Of a stretch of 55,549 bases of DNA, positions 24,482 through 34,430 are shown in pieces. The notes beneath the pieces are model-generated. The model did not search any database and was not told the DNA's origin. It was given only the letters and a program-made list of their open reading frames with translations. Made by a program: the position numbers and the translations under genes. This stretch comes from a virus: positions 1-55,549 of the IMG/VR virus record IMGVR_UViG_3300017917_001229; one strand, written 5' to 3'. How positions within the stretch are numbered: position 1 is the first letter of the stretch; every line of letters starts with the position of its first letter.

Positions 24482-24712
24482 TTAGTCAAAGCCCCTTGTT
24501 TTCCGTGCTTCCAGTGGAAACACTTTGTCTTGTCGATCCACAACATCTTGTATGATTTGGCGGTAAGACGCATCATCCAACACAGTTTTGTAGATACGCA
24601 TGCCCATGACCATGAGTACCGCGGCCACTGCCAGTGCGTCAAAATCTTCACACAAAGTATGTGTGACCCTGCCCACAATTTCGTAGGCTTCGTTGATATC
24701 TTGTTCGTCCAT
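24482..24712 (-). CDS. Hypothetical protein, 76 aa
   Basis: ATG 24712 overlaps the stop of the 54-aa gene (TAATG). Hydrophobic helix ALAVAAVLMVMGMRIYKTVL in a mostly helical protein. The frame runs open to 24787 but only antisense-like sequence lies there. Function unknown. Confidence 0.6.
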   Translation of the reverse strand: MDEQDINEAYEIVGRVTHTLCEDFDALAVAAVLMVMGMRIYKTVLDDASYRQIIQDVVDRQDKVFPLEARKTRGFD

Positions 24713-24876
24713 TATTTCCAAGGATTGTAAGTTGATCGGATGATTTCGGTCCAATACTGTAGTGTGGCCTGTTGTTGTTGTTTCCAATAGTCTTGATACA
24801 TTTTGTAAACAGCATAGGTCATGTCTTGAGCCGGATTGTTAAATTGAGGTTGTTGATTTTCTTTTTCTTGAGTCAT
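24712..24876 (-). CDS. 54-aa Gln-rich protein
   Basis: ATG 24876 with SD AAGGAG, directly behind a perfect sigma70-type promoter. Product has DMTYAVYKMYQDYWKQQQQA and ends STYNPWK. Gln-rich central helix. Coupled to the next gene. Function unknown. Confidence 0.65.
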   Translation of the reverse strand: MTQEKENQQPQFNNPAQDMTYAVYKMYQDYWKQQQQATLQYWTEIIRSTYNPWK

Positions 24877-24896
24877 GGTTTCTCCTTGTTTTAAAC

Positions 24897-24925
24897 AGTA
24901 TAAAACAATTAAGGTTAGATGTCAA
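24897..24925 (-). promoter_or_regulatory. Sigma70-type promoter TTGACA-17-TATACT
   Basis: Overlaps the last codons of the large structural gene. About 20 nt before ATG 24876. Starts the early cassette 24876-24482. Confidence 0.7.
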
Positions 24926-26889
24926 ATAATTTTTTGATTTGCGGCTTCAGAAACAGTGTATTGTCCATTGCTGAGTTGAGCCTGAGGTTCTGGTACTTCG
25001 TCGCTGATTATGATTGTGGTTTCTATGCCGGCTGTGCTTAACCGTACTTGGTTTCTGGCTTCTCGCATGGTAGAGATAATGGCCTGTCCACCTTGTGTGT
25101 TGGTTGCAAGACTTTCCAAAATAAAGGCAGCGCCGCCTTCGTTGGTATCCAAACCATAGCCTGCCAAATTAGTTGCTATGCCAGTGGGTTGAGTATTGGG
25201 TACAAGATTGGCAAAGTCTATGTTGGACAATATCAGATTTACCTGAACGTTGTTGACCTGTGCCGCAATTGCGTTCCAATTGGTATTAGTGTTTCCTACC
25301 AAGGTTGAATTCAAGCTCACAATGGAGTTGACATTGGCCACCATGTTGGCGTTGAGGTTTACAAATGCCGCTGTGAGTGCTTGATCGTTTGAGCCAAACG
25401 GACCATAGGTTCCTGAGGCTGGAAGACCTGCCGGAATCGTGATTGTGTAAGAGTATGTGGGCGGTACTGGAGGATCTGCCATGGGATCTCCAGGAGATAC
25501 TTCAATGACTGTGGTGTAGTTGCCAGCAATGGTATTGGCCATCACTGTGTACACACCATTGAAACTGTTGGTCAAGTTGGCAAATGTTCCTGCTGTGGTC
25601 ATAGTGTTCAACACAGCGATAGTATTGCTAAATGCATCTGTGATTATATAACCCGATGGTGTTCCAATCACATCAGTAAGCAACAATATCCCGTTGGGAC
25701 CTGTGCCAGTAGCAAAGGTATTTTTAAAATAAGCCAATACATCCGGTGGACAAGGTGCAGTAAAAGAATTGATTAGATTCAATCCTTTGTTGGTTTCTAA
25801 TCCTTGTGTGGCTGTGGCCAATCTTGGACCGCTGGTGTTGAAAATTGTTTTGACTTGAATCAATGCTACCGATATAGCTTTGCTGGCCAAGGCTTGATCA
25901 GCTGGTATGATTTTTCTCAAACGAGCATAAGTCATAGTCGGAGACACAGTGCCTTGCAATGCTACTAGAACATCAGCTGGCAATTCAGTTTCCAATGCCG
26001 AGTTTACTGTGCCTGCAGAATTCAAGTATATGGCTCGTAGTCCATTGACTGTGGGTGCTGTGAACGTGACAAAACTTTCTGGAAATATTTTCACAGGGTT
26101 CAACAAGTCTGACATCACTGTCAAACCAGGAGTGGTTATTTTTAATAGCTTTAATATTTCTACTAGGTCGCCACCTGTGATAGTGGTCATGGCCTGATAG
26201 ATCAATTTCTGTTCAGCATCAGTGAAAGTTGCATTGGCAAGATCGTTGACTTTGTCTTCAGGTAAGCCAGCATTGATCAATGCAGTGTTCAGAGAAGGAA
26301 CACTATAACTATAGGTACCAATCTGTTGTAGTATTGCCGCCGGAGTTCCAAAGTTATCTAGGTTTTCAAAATTTATCAAAATACCAAGTCTAGCAAGGTC
26401 GTTGCTGAAAGGCACAAATGCCAAAGTGAGATCGCTGAGCTCGCCAGTTATGATATTGTCTTGATTGGTATAGTTTGTTGTGACGTTTGAATTGTTGGCA
26501 TTGATTGCACTTTTTATCAACTGATTGTTGGTAAAAACAAAACCATCTGCTGTGGAAAATACCTGATCAAATTGTCCTAGGTCACCGTTGCACATGATCT
26601 GATTGATCTGTGCTGTCACAATCGAAGTCAACGTTCCACTGCCGATGTCGCCCTGGTATGCTGTTGGCACAGCATTGGTCAAGGCCGGAAATGAATTGGC
26701 CACAATGTTGATAGAAACATAGCCTGATGAGGCCACGTTGGCAAATTGATTTACTACTCCAACATTGGTATAGGCCGTGATGTTTGATGTTAGATTCAGG
26801 TTGGCGCCAAGTGCAACACCACCAACGTTGCCCAACAAACCAGCGGCAGCAGTGAGATTAATTGCACTCAGTGTGCCCAGTACTGTCAT
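24922..26889 (-). CDS. Large virion (tail/baseplate) protein
   Basis: 655 aa, rich in Asn, Thr, Ala and Val, with few charged residues, as in many T4-like structural proteins. No enzymatic motif seen. It overlaps the PAAR gene by 4 nt (ATGA), so it is probably a spike-, baseplate- or tail-tip-associated component. The hydrophobic N-terminal region (LTAAAGLLGNVGGVALGANL) is notable and may insert into a membrane or core. Confidence 0.6.
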   Translation of the reverse strand: MTVLGTLSAINLTAAAGLLGNVGGVALGANLNLTSNITAYTNVGVVNQFANVASSGYVSINIVANSFPALTNAVPTAYQGDIGSGTLTSIVTAQINQIMCNGDLGQFDQVFSTADGFVFTNNQLIKSAINANNSNVTTNYTNQDNIITGELSDLTLAFVPFSNDLARLGILINFENLDNFGTPAAILQQIGTYSYSVPSLNTALINAGLPEDKVNDLANATFTDAEQKLIYQAMTTITGGDLVEILKLLKITTPGLTVMSDLLNPVKIFPESFVTFTAPTVNGLRAIYLNSAGTVNSALETELPADVLVALQGTVSPTMTYARLRKIIPADQALASKAISVALIQVKTIFNTSGPRLATATQGLETNKGLNLINSFTAPCPPDVLAYFKNTFATGTGPNGILLLTDVIGTPSGYIITDAFSNTIAVLNTMTTAGTFANLTNSFNGVYTVMANTIAGNYTTVIEVSPGDPMADPPVPPTYSYTITIPAGLPASGTYGPFGSNDQALTAAFVNLNANMVANVNSIVSLNSTLVGNTNTNWNAIAAQVNNVQVNLILSNIDFANLVPNTQPTGIATNLAGYGLDTNEGGAAFILESLATNTQGGQAIISTMREARNQVRLSTAGIETTIIISDEVPEPQAQLSNGQYTVSEAANQKII

Positions 26890-27176
26890 CGACCAACTAC
26901 CACGTTAGGACTTCCACTTGACGATCTACCATGACTACAGGTATCTTTGTCACTGCTGGTCAACAAAGGTTTGCCATTTACCAACACACTTGGACTGCCG
27001 CCACGGGTAAATGCTGCACAGTGTTGCGGAGCTTTGGGACCACAAGGCGGATGAGGCGTCACCAAAGAACCCGGTGTGGCAGCAGGGCGCCCGTTGATCA
27101 ACACCGAGCTATCTCCTCGTGTTATCAATCCTCCACCTAAGTTAGGATCACCTTGTCTTTGCGCCTTTCCTGCCAT
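26886..27176 (-). CDS. PAAR-domain spike tip protein
   Basis: 96 aa. Repeated PAAR features: RQGDPNLGGGLITRGDSSVLINGRPAA, then HPPCGPKAPQHC and SPSVLVNGKPLLTSSD, with His and Cys for the metal at the tip. PAAR proteins sharpen the central spike of contractile tails (T4 gp5.4 position). Located beside a large structural gene. Confidence 0.9.
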   Translation of the reverse strand: MAGKAQRQGDPNLGGGLITRGDSSVLINGRPAATPGSLVTPHPPCGPKAPQHCAAFTRGGSPSVLVNGKPLLTSSDKDTCSHGRSSSGSPNVVVGR

Positions 27177-27180
27177 TGTT

Positions 27181-27483
27181 TTAACCCATTAAAATCTTGC
27201 TTGACACAGGCTTGATTCCTGTGGTTGCTTCAATGTAGCTGTCGCGAACTTCGTCACGAGCCAAGGCAATCATTGAGCATTGACTTTTATTTAGTGAGAA
27301 GTTTTTGTCAGGATTTGCAGTAAACAAGCTCATGATCATTTGGATACCTTGTGGGCCCGGTACCACTGTGAGTGGTTTGCTGATAATGTAGTTTCCGTCA
27401 GCATCGATGTCTACTACTTTGGTCACAACTTCGTCGCCGTTGGCAATTTTAATGGTATAAATTAGTTCTTTTTCTACGTTCAT
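27181..27483 (-). CDS. Small Sm-like conserved phage protein
   Basis: 100 aa. The N-terminal IYTIKIANGDEVVTKVVDIDADGNYIISKP pattern resembles an Sm-like beta barrel opening (NGEEVVxKV). No confirmed family. Overlaps the glutaredoxin gene by 4 nt at the end of the RNR operon. Confidence 0.5.
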   Translation of the reverse strand: MNVEKELIYTIKIANGDEVVTKVVDIDADGNYIISKPLTVVPGPQGIQMIMSLFTANPDKNFSLNKSQCSMIALARDEVRDSYIEATTGIKPVSSKILMG

Positions 27484-27710
27484 TGTTTGCTTTCAAAATG
27501 TCGTTTGAGTTCTGTAAAACCGCCGATGTGTTGATCATCCAAAAAAATCTGCGGTACTGTTCGGGCTGTTGGTACAGCTTCTAATAACTGTTCTTTGGTC
27601 CAGTCTTCATTGATGTTGCGTTCTTCAATCTCTACACCTTTCATTTTGAGCAGGGCTTTGGCCTGATCGCAAAAAGGACAGTGATGCTTACTCCATACTA
27701 TGGCTTTCAT
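27480..27710 (-). CDS. nrdC: Glutaredoxin
   Basis: 76 aa. Redox motif CPFC (residues 11-14), then the TVPQIF cis-Pro segment and IGGFTEL. Reduces the phage ribonucleotide reductase, whose large subunit carries the matching C-terminal CxxC. A promoter (27731-27760) precedes it, so it can be expressed apart from nrdB. Confidence 0.92.
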   Translation of the reverse strand: MKAIVWSKHHCPFCDQAKALLKMKGVEIEERNINEDWTKEQLLEAVPTARTVPQIFLDDQHIGGFTELKRHFESKQ

Positions 27711-27730
27711 TATTAACTCCTTTGATTTGT

Positions 27731-27760
27731 ATTATAAACTAGGCAATGCCTCGTAGTCAA
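27731..27760 (-). promoter_or_regulatory. Sigma70-type promoter at the nrdB end
   Basis: TTGACT, 18-nt spacer, TATAAT overlapping the nrdB stop, about 20 nt before the glutaredoxin ATG. Confidence 0.5.
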
Positions 27761-28832
27761 GCGTGTCGCTCATGATACCAATAACATAGTTAGTGGATTC
27801 ATTTTCCTGCAGTGCTGTTTGCTTGTTGCTGGTATTAACGTGTTTGTTGAACCACGGAATAGGCGTTGTCTTTGGTGCTGGCGTTTGGTATTTGATACCA
27901 ATCTCTTTCAACGCACCTGCGGCTGTGTAGTCCACAAAGTCTTTGAGAATGTTGGCATTGAGACCAATCACAGGACCTTTCTTGAACAGGTAATCAGCCC
28001 ACTGCTTTTCTTCACGTATAACATCCATGTACATTTGATACACTTCTTCTTCGCACTCAACCTGTGCAGCTTTGAATCGTGGATCTTCTTTGACCACTTG
28101 ATTGATCAAGAAAGCTGTCCATTCTTTGTGTAAGATTTCATCTTGTAGAATTAGGCTGATGATGTTGCCGTTGCCGATAAAGATACGATTCTCTACCATG
28201 GCCAAACTTGTGGCAAATGATACCATAAAGCGGAATGCTTCCAATCCGTATGATGCGTTCAGTGCCAACCAAATGGCTCGGACGTGTTGACGCTCATCAA
28301 TCTTTTCACCTGCTTCTTTGCGGCAGTTGATAACGTGCAAGTCATCATAATACTTGCCGATGCTTGATGCCATACCAATAATCTCTTGAGTGTCATGGAT
28401 AGTGTTGAATACTTCCTTGGGCACGTTGTAGATGTTGCGAATGATATGGCTGTAAGAGCGACTGTGAATGTTGGTTTCAAAGAATGTCCAGTTATACACC
28501 AGAGCTTCTAGTTCGGGCAGACTCACAACCGGAGTAAAGATTTGACTTGGACCTCGACCTTGTAAACTGTCTAATGCTGTTTGGCGCAACAAGTTCGACG
28601 TAAAGATGTGTCGCACAGTATCTGAAGAATCTTTGAAATCTGCGGCGTCCTTGGTTAGACTGATCTCTTCCGGAATCCAAAAGAAACCACGTGCTTCTTG
28701 TTCAAACTTTACAATCTTGTTGTACTTGACTTCTTCAAATCGTTGAATGGTCACAGGACCAGCTGGGTCCAAGAACATCTTGCGATTGAGATAATCGGTT
28801 TTGGTATTTAAATCGTATTGTTGTTTGCTCAT
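27732..28832 (-). CDS. nrdB: Ribonucleotide reductase small subunit (class Ia)
   Basis: 366 aa. Di-iron ligand and radical segments seen: FKDSSDTVRHIF, PELEALVYNWTFFETNIHSRSYSHII (with the Tyr of SRSY), LEAFRFMVSF and ILQDEILHKEW. Makes the tyrosyl radical for dNTP synthesis. Starts on the isocitrate lyase stop (TAATG), so expression is tied to that gene and nrdA. Confidence 0.97.
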   Translation of the reverse strand: MSKQQYDLNTKTDYLNRKMFLDPAGPVTIQRFEEVKYNKIVKFEQEARGFFWIPEEISLTKDAADFKDSSDTVRHIFTSNLLRQTALDSLQGRGPSQIFTPVVSLPELEALVYNWTFFETNIHSRSYSHIIRNIYNVPKEVFNTIHDTQEIIGMASSIGKYYDDLHVINCRKEAGEKIDERQHVRAIWLALNASYGLEAFRFMVSFATSLAMVENRIFIGNGNIISLILQDEILHKEWTAFLINQVVKEDPRFKAAQVECEEEVYQMYMDVIREEKQWADYLFKKGPVIGLNANILKDFVDYTAAGALKEIGIKYQTPAPKTTPIPWFNKHVNTSNKQTALQENESTNYVIGIMSDTLDYEALPSL

Positions 28833-30037
28833 TAGAATTGATCCGTTTCTGTTGAGTGGGCCATGGCTGCTGTTGATGTTGCGCCAACTGCTGTGGCAAT
28901 GGCATCAAAGTATGGAACACCTGCTTCGCTTTGATGTTTGACTGTGGTAAAGCCACGTTCGCCGGCTGCAAATTCACGCTGTTGCATTTCACTATAACCA
29001 GCCATACCACGTGCTCGATATGCTTCTGCCAATTCAAATGTAGCAAGGTTAACACTATGGAAACCAGCCAATGTAATAAACTGGAACTTGTAGCCTAGTT
29101 TACCTAGTTCAATTTGATACTGAGCACATTCATCTTCTGTAAGAAACTTGCGCCAGTTAAAACTTGGTGAGCAGTTGTAGGCCAACATCTGGTCTGGATA
29201 CACAGCATGAATAGCATCAGCAAACTTGCGAGCCTGTGCCAAATCTGGAGTAGATGTTTCAAACCACAACAGGTCAGCATAAGGAGCATAAGCCAAGCCA
29301 CGTGCTATACAAGCATCGATGCCGTTCTTGAATCCATAAAAACCTTCTTCTGTGCGTGTGCCATCAATGAATGGTGCATCTGCTGGATCAATGTCGCTGG
29401 TAATAAGTGTTGCGGCTTCAGCGTCTGTGCGAGCCATGATAACTGTGTCTACTCCTGCTACATCAGCAGCGAGTCTTGCGGCATTGAGTGTACGAATCAT
29501 TTGACGTGTTGGTACAAGTACTTTACCGCCAAGGTGACCGCATTTCTTTTCTGAAGCCAATTGATCTTCAAAGTGAACGCCTGCGGCACCTGCTTCAATC
29601 ATGTGATACATTAGCTCGTAGGCATTCAACGCACCACCAAAACCTGCTTCAGCATCAGCTACAATAGGAGCATAAAAATCAATGTTGCCAGATCCTTCCA
29701 ATGTCTGCATCTGGTCAGCTCTGCGGAAAGCATTGTTGATTCCTTTGACCACTGTGGGTACAGAGTTCACTGGATACAAACTTTGATCAGGGTATGTGGT
29801 GTTGGCTGTGTTGTTGGCAGCTGCTACTTGCCATCCTGACAAATAGATTGCTTTGAGTCCGGCCTTGACATGTTGCACCGCTTGTTGTCCTACATAGGCG
29901 CCCAGGGTTGGTACAAATGCTTCTGTGGCCAGCAACTCACGCAACTTCTTTGCACCACGTTTGGCCAATGTATGTTCTACTTGAACTGATCCTTGTAATT
30001 TCTTTACTGTTTCTGGTGTGTAATTTCTTTTCTTCAT
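28832..30037 (-). CDS. aceA: Isocitrate lyase
   Basis: 401 aa from ATG 30037 (SD AGGAAA). Cleaves isocitrate to glyoxylate and succinate, the first step of the glyoxylate shunt. The catalytic loop KKCGH is at 164-168. Also seen: SGWQVAA 68-74, [28 protein letters not shown] and [11 protein letters not shown]. All key residues are present; slightly shorter than E. coli (434). No malate synthase is seen. It lies between nrdA and nrdB, coupled to nrdB. A striking metabolic gene for a phage. Confidence 0.97.
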   Translation of the reverse strand: MKKRNYTPETVKKLQGSVQVEHTLAKRGAKKLRELLATEAFVPTLGAYVGQQAVQHVKAGLKAIYLSGWQVAAANNTANTTYPDQSLYPVNSVPTVVKGINNAFRRADQMQTLEGSGNIDFYAPIVADAEAGFGGALNAYELMYHMIEAGAAGVHFEDQLASEKKCGHLGGKVLVPTRQMIRTLNAARLAADVAGVDTVIMARTDAEAATLITSDIDPADAPFIDGTRTEEGFYGFKNGIDACIARGLAYAPYADLLWFETSTPDLAQARKFADAIHAVYPDQMLAYNCSPSFNWRKFLTEDECAQYQIELGKLGYKFQFITLAGFHSVNLATFELAEAYRARGMAGYSEMQQREFAAGERGFTTVKHQSEAGVPYFDAIATAVGATSTAAMAHSTETDQF

Positions 30038-30050
30038 TGTATTTCCTAAA

Positions 30051-32378
30051 TTATAATTTGCAACTTTCGCAATCTTCCGCATCGTCATAATCAACGGGCT
30101 TCATTGCTTGAACATTGTTAGGTTGTGTGTTGTTTGACTTACTGCCTGCCTTGTTGATCAAACTGTAGTAGAATGTTTTCAATCCCCAATGATGTGCTTT
30201 CATCAAGTTCTTGGCAATCAATGTAGTTGGTACTTTACGATCCGCAAAGTGCGCAGGATTGTAGAATGTGTTGGTCGAGATACTTTGGTCAACATAGGCA
30301 GCAATAACACTGGCTGTTTTTAAATAACCATCACAGTCTTTCTGTTCCCACATCAACTGATATTTGTTTTTCAACTTGTGATACTCTGGAACAACCTGTG
30401 TAAGACTTCCTGCTTTGCTTTCTTTGACAGTGATCAAACTCATGGGCATTTCAATACCATTGGTTGAGTTGATAACAACACTGGAACTTTCCACAGGTGC
30501 CACTGCCATCAATGTGGCATTGCGTACACCATATTGTTTCATGTTGGTTCTCAGTGTTTCCCAGTCTAGTTCTGGAGTAAAGTCTGTTAGTTCGTTGACA
30601 CCACGGGCACGTAATTCCCATGGGAATGTGCCTTGACCATAACGTGTCTTTTCACTGTGTAAGCATGGCCCACGTTCTTTGGCCAGTTCAACTGTGGCTT
30701 CTGTCAAGTAGAATGCCTGATGCTCCATCCATGTCTTGACTTCGTGCAAGGCATCCTTCTCACCGTACTGTAAACTGCGCTTGGCATGCCAGTAAGCAAG
30801 ATTTGTGACACCAATGCCCAAGGGTTGAATCTCATCATTGCTTAGTTTACTTTGAATACTCAAGAAATCTTGATAATCCAAAATATTGCAAAGGCTACGC
30901 TGGAGTATGCGGCAAGCACGACGCATGTCCTCAGGATTGCGGAAGGCACCCCAGTTAATGGACCCCAGGGTGCAAAGAGCAATTCGGCCCTCTTCGTCGT
31001 CCAGTCTCTTGAATGGTTTTGTAGGTAGTAGGATTTCACAGCAAAGATTACTCTGATAAATGGTATGAATTTCAGGATCAAAAGGTCCTTGATTCATCAC
31101 GTTGTCTACATACACAAGATAGATACGACCAGTGTCAGTGCGTTCTTTTAAGATGCCACCCTTGAATACTTCTTCAGCTGACATAACTTTCTTGCGTAGG
31201 TCCGTACGACGTTCATACTTGACATACAGCTCTTCAAACAATTCTGTGTTGCGATAAAACGCTTCATACAGATCAGGTACTTCATTGGGATCAAAAAATG
31301 TGATGTTCTCACGATTTTTGAATCTGCGCCAGAACATGGCATTTAATACGACTCCGTAATCCATGTGTCGCACTCGAGTTTCTTCAGTACCTTGGTTGTT
31401 TTTAAGTACAATAAGATCGTCGAACTGATGATGCCATATAGGATAAAATACAGTAGCAGATGCATTGCGAATTCCTCCTTGTGAACATGAGCGTAGATCT
31501 CCAAACCACTTCTTCAAGAATGGAATCATACCTGTGTGCATGATTTCGCCACCGCGAATGGGACTACCCAGTGGGCGTAAACGACCAATCTCTAGACCAA
31601 TGCCAGCTCGCTTGCTGGCATACTTGGCCATCATTTCTCCCGAAGCAAAAATACTGTCAAGATCATCATCGCTACGAATGAGTACACAACTTGAGAACTG
31701 CTTAGTAGGCGTACCCAATCCAGCCAACACAGGAGTAGCCAAAGTAAAAAGACCGTCACTAGCCGCGTTGTAATATTCTTTGATGTAGCGCATTCTAGCG
31801 GCATTAGGTTCCTCGCGATGGAACACAGTGGCTGCCGCAACCATGTATCGCACTTGAGGTGTTTCATAGATTTCCTTGGTGGCTCTGTTGCGAACAAGAT
31901 ATTTTTCAATCAACTGTTCAATGGCCGCATAAGAATACTGTTCGTCTTTTTCATGATCGATAATATCATTCATGCGATTCCAGTCTTCTTCAGTGTACCA
32001 CTCAAGAAGTTCCGGAGTGTAAAGACCCACGGCCACATTTTTCTTCACAATCTCATAGAGGTGAGGCGGCTCATACTGTCCGTAGACATCTTTGCGCAAC
32101 ATTGATAAACGTTGCTTGCCGGCCACATACTGATAGTTAGTATGTCCCACATCTGGATTTTGTTCTACGTCAATTAGATCTACTATAGCACGTAAAGTGA
32201 TGCCATCAATTTCTTCTGTGCGGATGCCATCATAGAAATGTAGTTGTGCTTTGATTTCAATCATGGATTGACTGACGTCTGCAATTCCTTTACAGACTTT
32301 TGCTACCTGGGCTTGCCACTTCTCAATATGAAGAGGCTCACGTTGCCCACTACGTTTAACTACTGTAATCTGCGTCAT
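30051..32378 (-). CDS. nrdA: Ribonucleotide reductase large subunit (class Ia)
   Basis: 775 aa. N-terminal ATP-cone ([16 protein letters not shown]). Active-site Cys pair in SSCVLI and LCTLGS, radical-site NLCCEI, and C-terminal redox pair CESC. Full length for class Ia. Reduces NDPs with NrdB. SD GGAAG before ATG 32378. Upstream of aceA and nrdB in the same operon. Confidence 0.98.
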   Translation of the reverse strand: MTQITVVKRSGQREPLHIEKWQAQVAKVCKGIADVSQSMIEIKAQLHFYDGIRTEEIDGITLRAIVDLIDVEQNPDVGHTNYQYVAGKQRLSMLRKDVYGQYEPPHLYEIVKKNVAVGLYTPELLEWYTEEDWNRMNDIIDHEKDEQYSYAAIEQLIEKYLVRNRATKEIYETPQVRYMVAAATVFHREEPNAARMRYIKEYYNAASDGLFTLATPVLAGLGTPTKQFSSCVLIRSDDDLDSIFASGEMMAKYASKRAGIGLEIGRLRPLGSPIRGGEIMHTGMIPFLKKWFGDLRSCSQGGIRNASATVFYPIWHHQFDDLIVLKNNQGTEETRVRHMDYGVVLNAMFWRRFKNRENITFFDPNEVPDLYEAFYRNTELFEELYVKYERRTDLRKKVMSAEEVFKGGILKERTDTGRIYLVYVDNVMNQGPFDPEIHTIYQSNLCCEILLPTKPFKRLDDEEGRIALCTLGSINWGAFRNPEDMRRACRILQRSLCNILDYQDFLSIQSKLSNDEIQPLGIGVTNLAYWHAKRSLQYGEKDALHEVKTWMEHQAFYLTEATVELAKERGPCLHSEKTRYGQGTFPWELRARGVNELTDFTPELDWETLRTNMKQYGVRNATLMAVAPVESSSVVINSTNGIEMPMSLITVKESKAGSLTQVVPEYHKLKNKYQLMWEQKDCDGYLKTASVIAAYVDQSISTNTFYNPAHFADRKVPTTLIAKNLMKAHHWGLKTFYYSLINKAGSKSNNTQPNNVQAMKPVDYDDAEDCESCKL

Positions 32379-32395
32379 TTAACTTCCGTATGTTT

Positions 32396-32821
32396 TTATA
32401 GGTACTGCTGTTTTACTGCCGATTGTGTCAACTGCTTCTTGAAATTTACTGCTTGGATGGTATTTACAATTGTATCTCGGTCCCAATTAAGTATATATTT
32501 TGATTTTGCCACTAGGACTAAATTATCACCAGTTTCAGTCAAAACCAGCGTTGCATCGCCTAAATCTGCACGATCCAACAAAGTTATAGTATACAGGATT
32601 CCCAGGGCTCTTGCAATATCGCAATAGTAGTTATCGCTCAAAAGTTGCCAAGGATCGGGCCAGGTTTGAATGTCATCCCAGTGTAGATAATAGGGTTTCC
32701 ATGGTGCATCAAACCACCAGGAATTGATTTTCTCCAGAGCTTGTTCTGCAGAAAGAGTTTGAGTTTGATCCCGTAGACGATTCCACGACTCCAGTCTACC
32801 AGCAAAGTCAGCAGGCCACAT
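32396..32821 (-). CDS. Conserved phage hypothetical protein
   Basis: 141 aa, start overlapping the tail-spike stop. WKPYYLHWDDIQTWPDPWQLLSDN and YYCDIARALGILYTI are its recognisable core, one I associate with T4-like phages of marine hosts. May be structural (it follows a tail spike). Function unknown. Confidence 0.65.
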   Translation of the reverse strand: MWPADFAGRLESWNRLRDQTQTLSAEQALEKINSWWFDAPWKPYYLHWDDIQTWPDPWQLLSDNYYCDIARALGILYTITLLDRADLGDATLVLTETGDNLVLVAKSKYILNWDRDTIVNTIQAVNFKKQLTQSAVKQQYL

Positions 32822-34413
32822 CAGAGTTGGAAGTAAGTGGTTGAATAAGAAATTGATCCGTCAAGATCTGGATTAGTGTCTGTGGTGGTATAGCTCACAG
32901 TGACCACATCGCCAACTTGTGCAGCTGACAGTGTCAAACCAATGTTTTCATTGGCAGTGTAATCATCGTCGTAGGCCACAGCAGAACCATCTTCAATTGT
33001 GACACGGAATGTTCCTACTCTGACACCAGTGTCTCGACGTGCTGTGTAAGTGACTTGAACACCAAGTGCATTGGCAGCATCAAATGAGAATAGATCATCT
33101 GTGGTATTGTTTGTCAACACTGCGGTTTGGCCAGATTCAATAACATGAGCACCCATTTGCAACTGTTTGCCATTGACAAAGCCAATGCTGATGCTATTTC
33201 CAAGCTCAATTCGCTGATATACTATGGCATAATCATCACTGCGTTCAAACATGTCGCCAACGCTGATATTGTTGTCAGCAGTAAATCTAATGACCGGTGT
33301 TGCAGGATTTAGTGTGCCTGCAAAATGATTGCCTACATCATAAAAAATATTATAACCAGTGGCATTTAAACTTACTTGACCAAACACAATACCTTCTGCG
33401 TAGATGTCATTGAAGAAGTTATGTAAAATTCGGAACCCTGTGGGACCATTGTCCACTGGAGATGGATAGCCCAAAGAAATACCCTGATACAAGGTTTCAA
33501 ATTTGCTGTTTGCCACAGTGATTCCTTGAATTTCATTGTTGGTTTCAATGCCGTAGGTTGTGCCTGTGAACTCACAACGATCAAACACAATGTTGTTGCA
33601 GGCCAATATGGGTGTGCTGCTGAAATCAACACACCGAGTGGCATCTGAATCTGTGGTCAGCGATGAGTTGGTTCTAGGACCAGCAAACTGTACATTAGTG
33701 AAATTACACTTTGTGGCTGCATCAACTAGGAACACATCAAGCGTATCGTCCAATGATGTAAAACCAAGATTGCTCACAGTGACATACTGTGGAGGTAGTG
33801 CACCATTGAGACCAATGTTTACACCTGTTTGCTGTAAACTGTCACCAGTGCGGGCCACGTAGGCTCGCAAGGCTGAATCATCGCCTGGGGCCATTTGAAT
33901 CACGGAATTGTCAGGACCTTCTCCTACCAAGGTAGCAAAAGGAGGAATAATGATAGTGCCGCTGATTTTGTAAACACCAGCTGGGAAAAACAAACTTCTA
34001 CGTATCTGTGGATTGACTTCTCTACAGTACAGTTGATAAAGAGCTCGGTTGATAGCATCTGTGTCATCAGTGACACCGTCACCAGTGGCTCCAAAGTCCT
34101 TGACTGTGGCAAATTGATCCAACCATGATTGCAAGCTCTGTGTCACTGGAGAACTGGGTGTGACACCTGTTTGTACTATGTAGCCAGCGGCTTCACCCTT
34201 GTAGGTATAGGTGGTTTGGAATTCTAAAATATCGGAAAATTCAGTGAGAATTTCTGTGTTGCCAATAACAGGCGCACCTTCTTGTAGTGTGCCATTGCCA
34301 ATGAACAATCTGCGCTCGTCAATTGACCAGCCAAATTCAGCACCAGCCAATTGTGGTAAGTTTTCTTGTAGCCCTTTGCGTTGGGTAATTCTTGATATTT
34401 GTACAATAGCCAT
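32821..34413 (-). CDS. Tail spike/fibre with pectate-lyase-like beta helix
   Basis: 530 aa. N-terminal virion-anchoring region (QISRITQRKGLQENLPQLAG and FGWSIDERRLFIGNG) as in many phage fibres. Then FGATGDGVTDDTDAINRAL, the signature opening of a right-handed beta helix, followed by repeated short strands. A beta-strand C-terminal domain ends it. Probably binds or degrades host surface glycans. Leader has a late promoter and a hairpin with GGAG in its loop. Embedded in a nucleotide-metabolism operon. Confidence 0.85.
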   Translation of the reverse strand: MAIVQISRITQRKGLQENLPQLAGAEFGWSIDERRLFIGNGTLQEGAPVIGNTEILTEFSDILEFQTTYTYKGEAAGYIVQTGVTPSSPVTQSLQSWLDQFATVKDFGATGDGVTDDTDAINRALYQLYCREVNPQIRRSLFFPAGVYKISGTIIIPPFATLVGEGPDNSVIQMAPGDDSALRAYVARTGDSLQQTGVNIGLNGALPPQYVTVSNLGFTSLDDTLDVFLVDAATKCNFTNVQFAGPRTNSSLTTDSDATRCVDFSSTPILACNNIVFDRCEFTGTTYGIETNNEIQGITVANSKFETLYQGISLGYPSPVDNGPTGFRILHNFFNDIYAEGIVFGQVSLNATGYNIFYDVGNHFAGTLNPATPVIRFTADNNISVGDMFERSDDYAIVYQRIELGNSISIGFVNGKQLQMGAHVIESGQTAVLTNNTTDDLFSFDAANALGVQVTYTARRDTGVRVGTFRVTIEDGSAVAYDDDYTANENIGLTLSAAQVGDVVTVSYTTTDTNPDLDGSISYSTTYFQL

Positions 34414-34417
34414 CTAA

Positions 34418-34430
34418 TGATCTCCGATCA
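34418..34430 (-). other. Hairpin with SD in the loop, tail-spike leader
   Basis: TGATC-GGA-GATCA lies 4 nt before the ATG at 34413, directly after the TAAATA core. The GGAG partly sits in the loop, so folding could modulate initiation. Confidence 0.5.
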
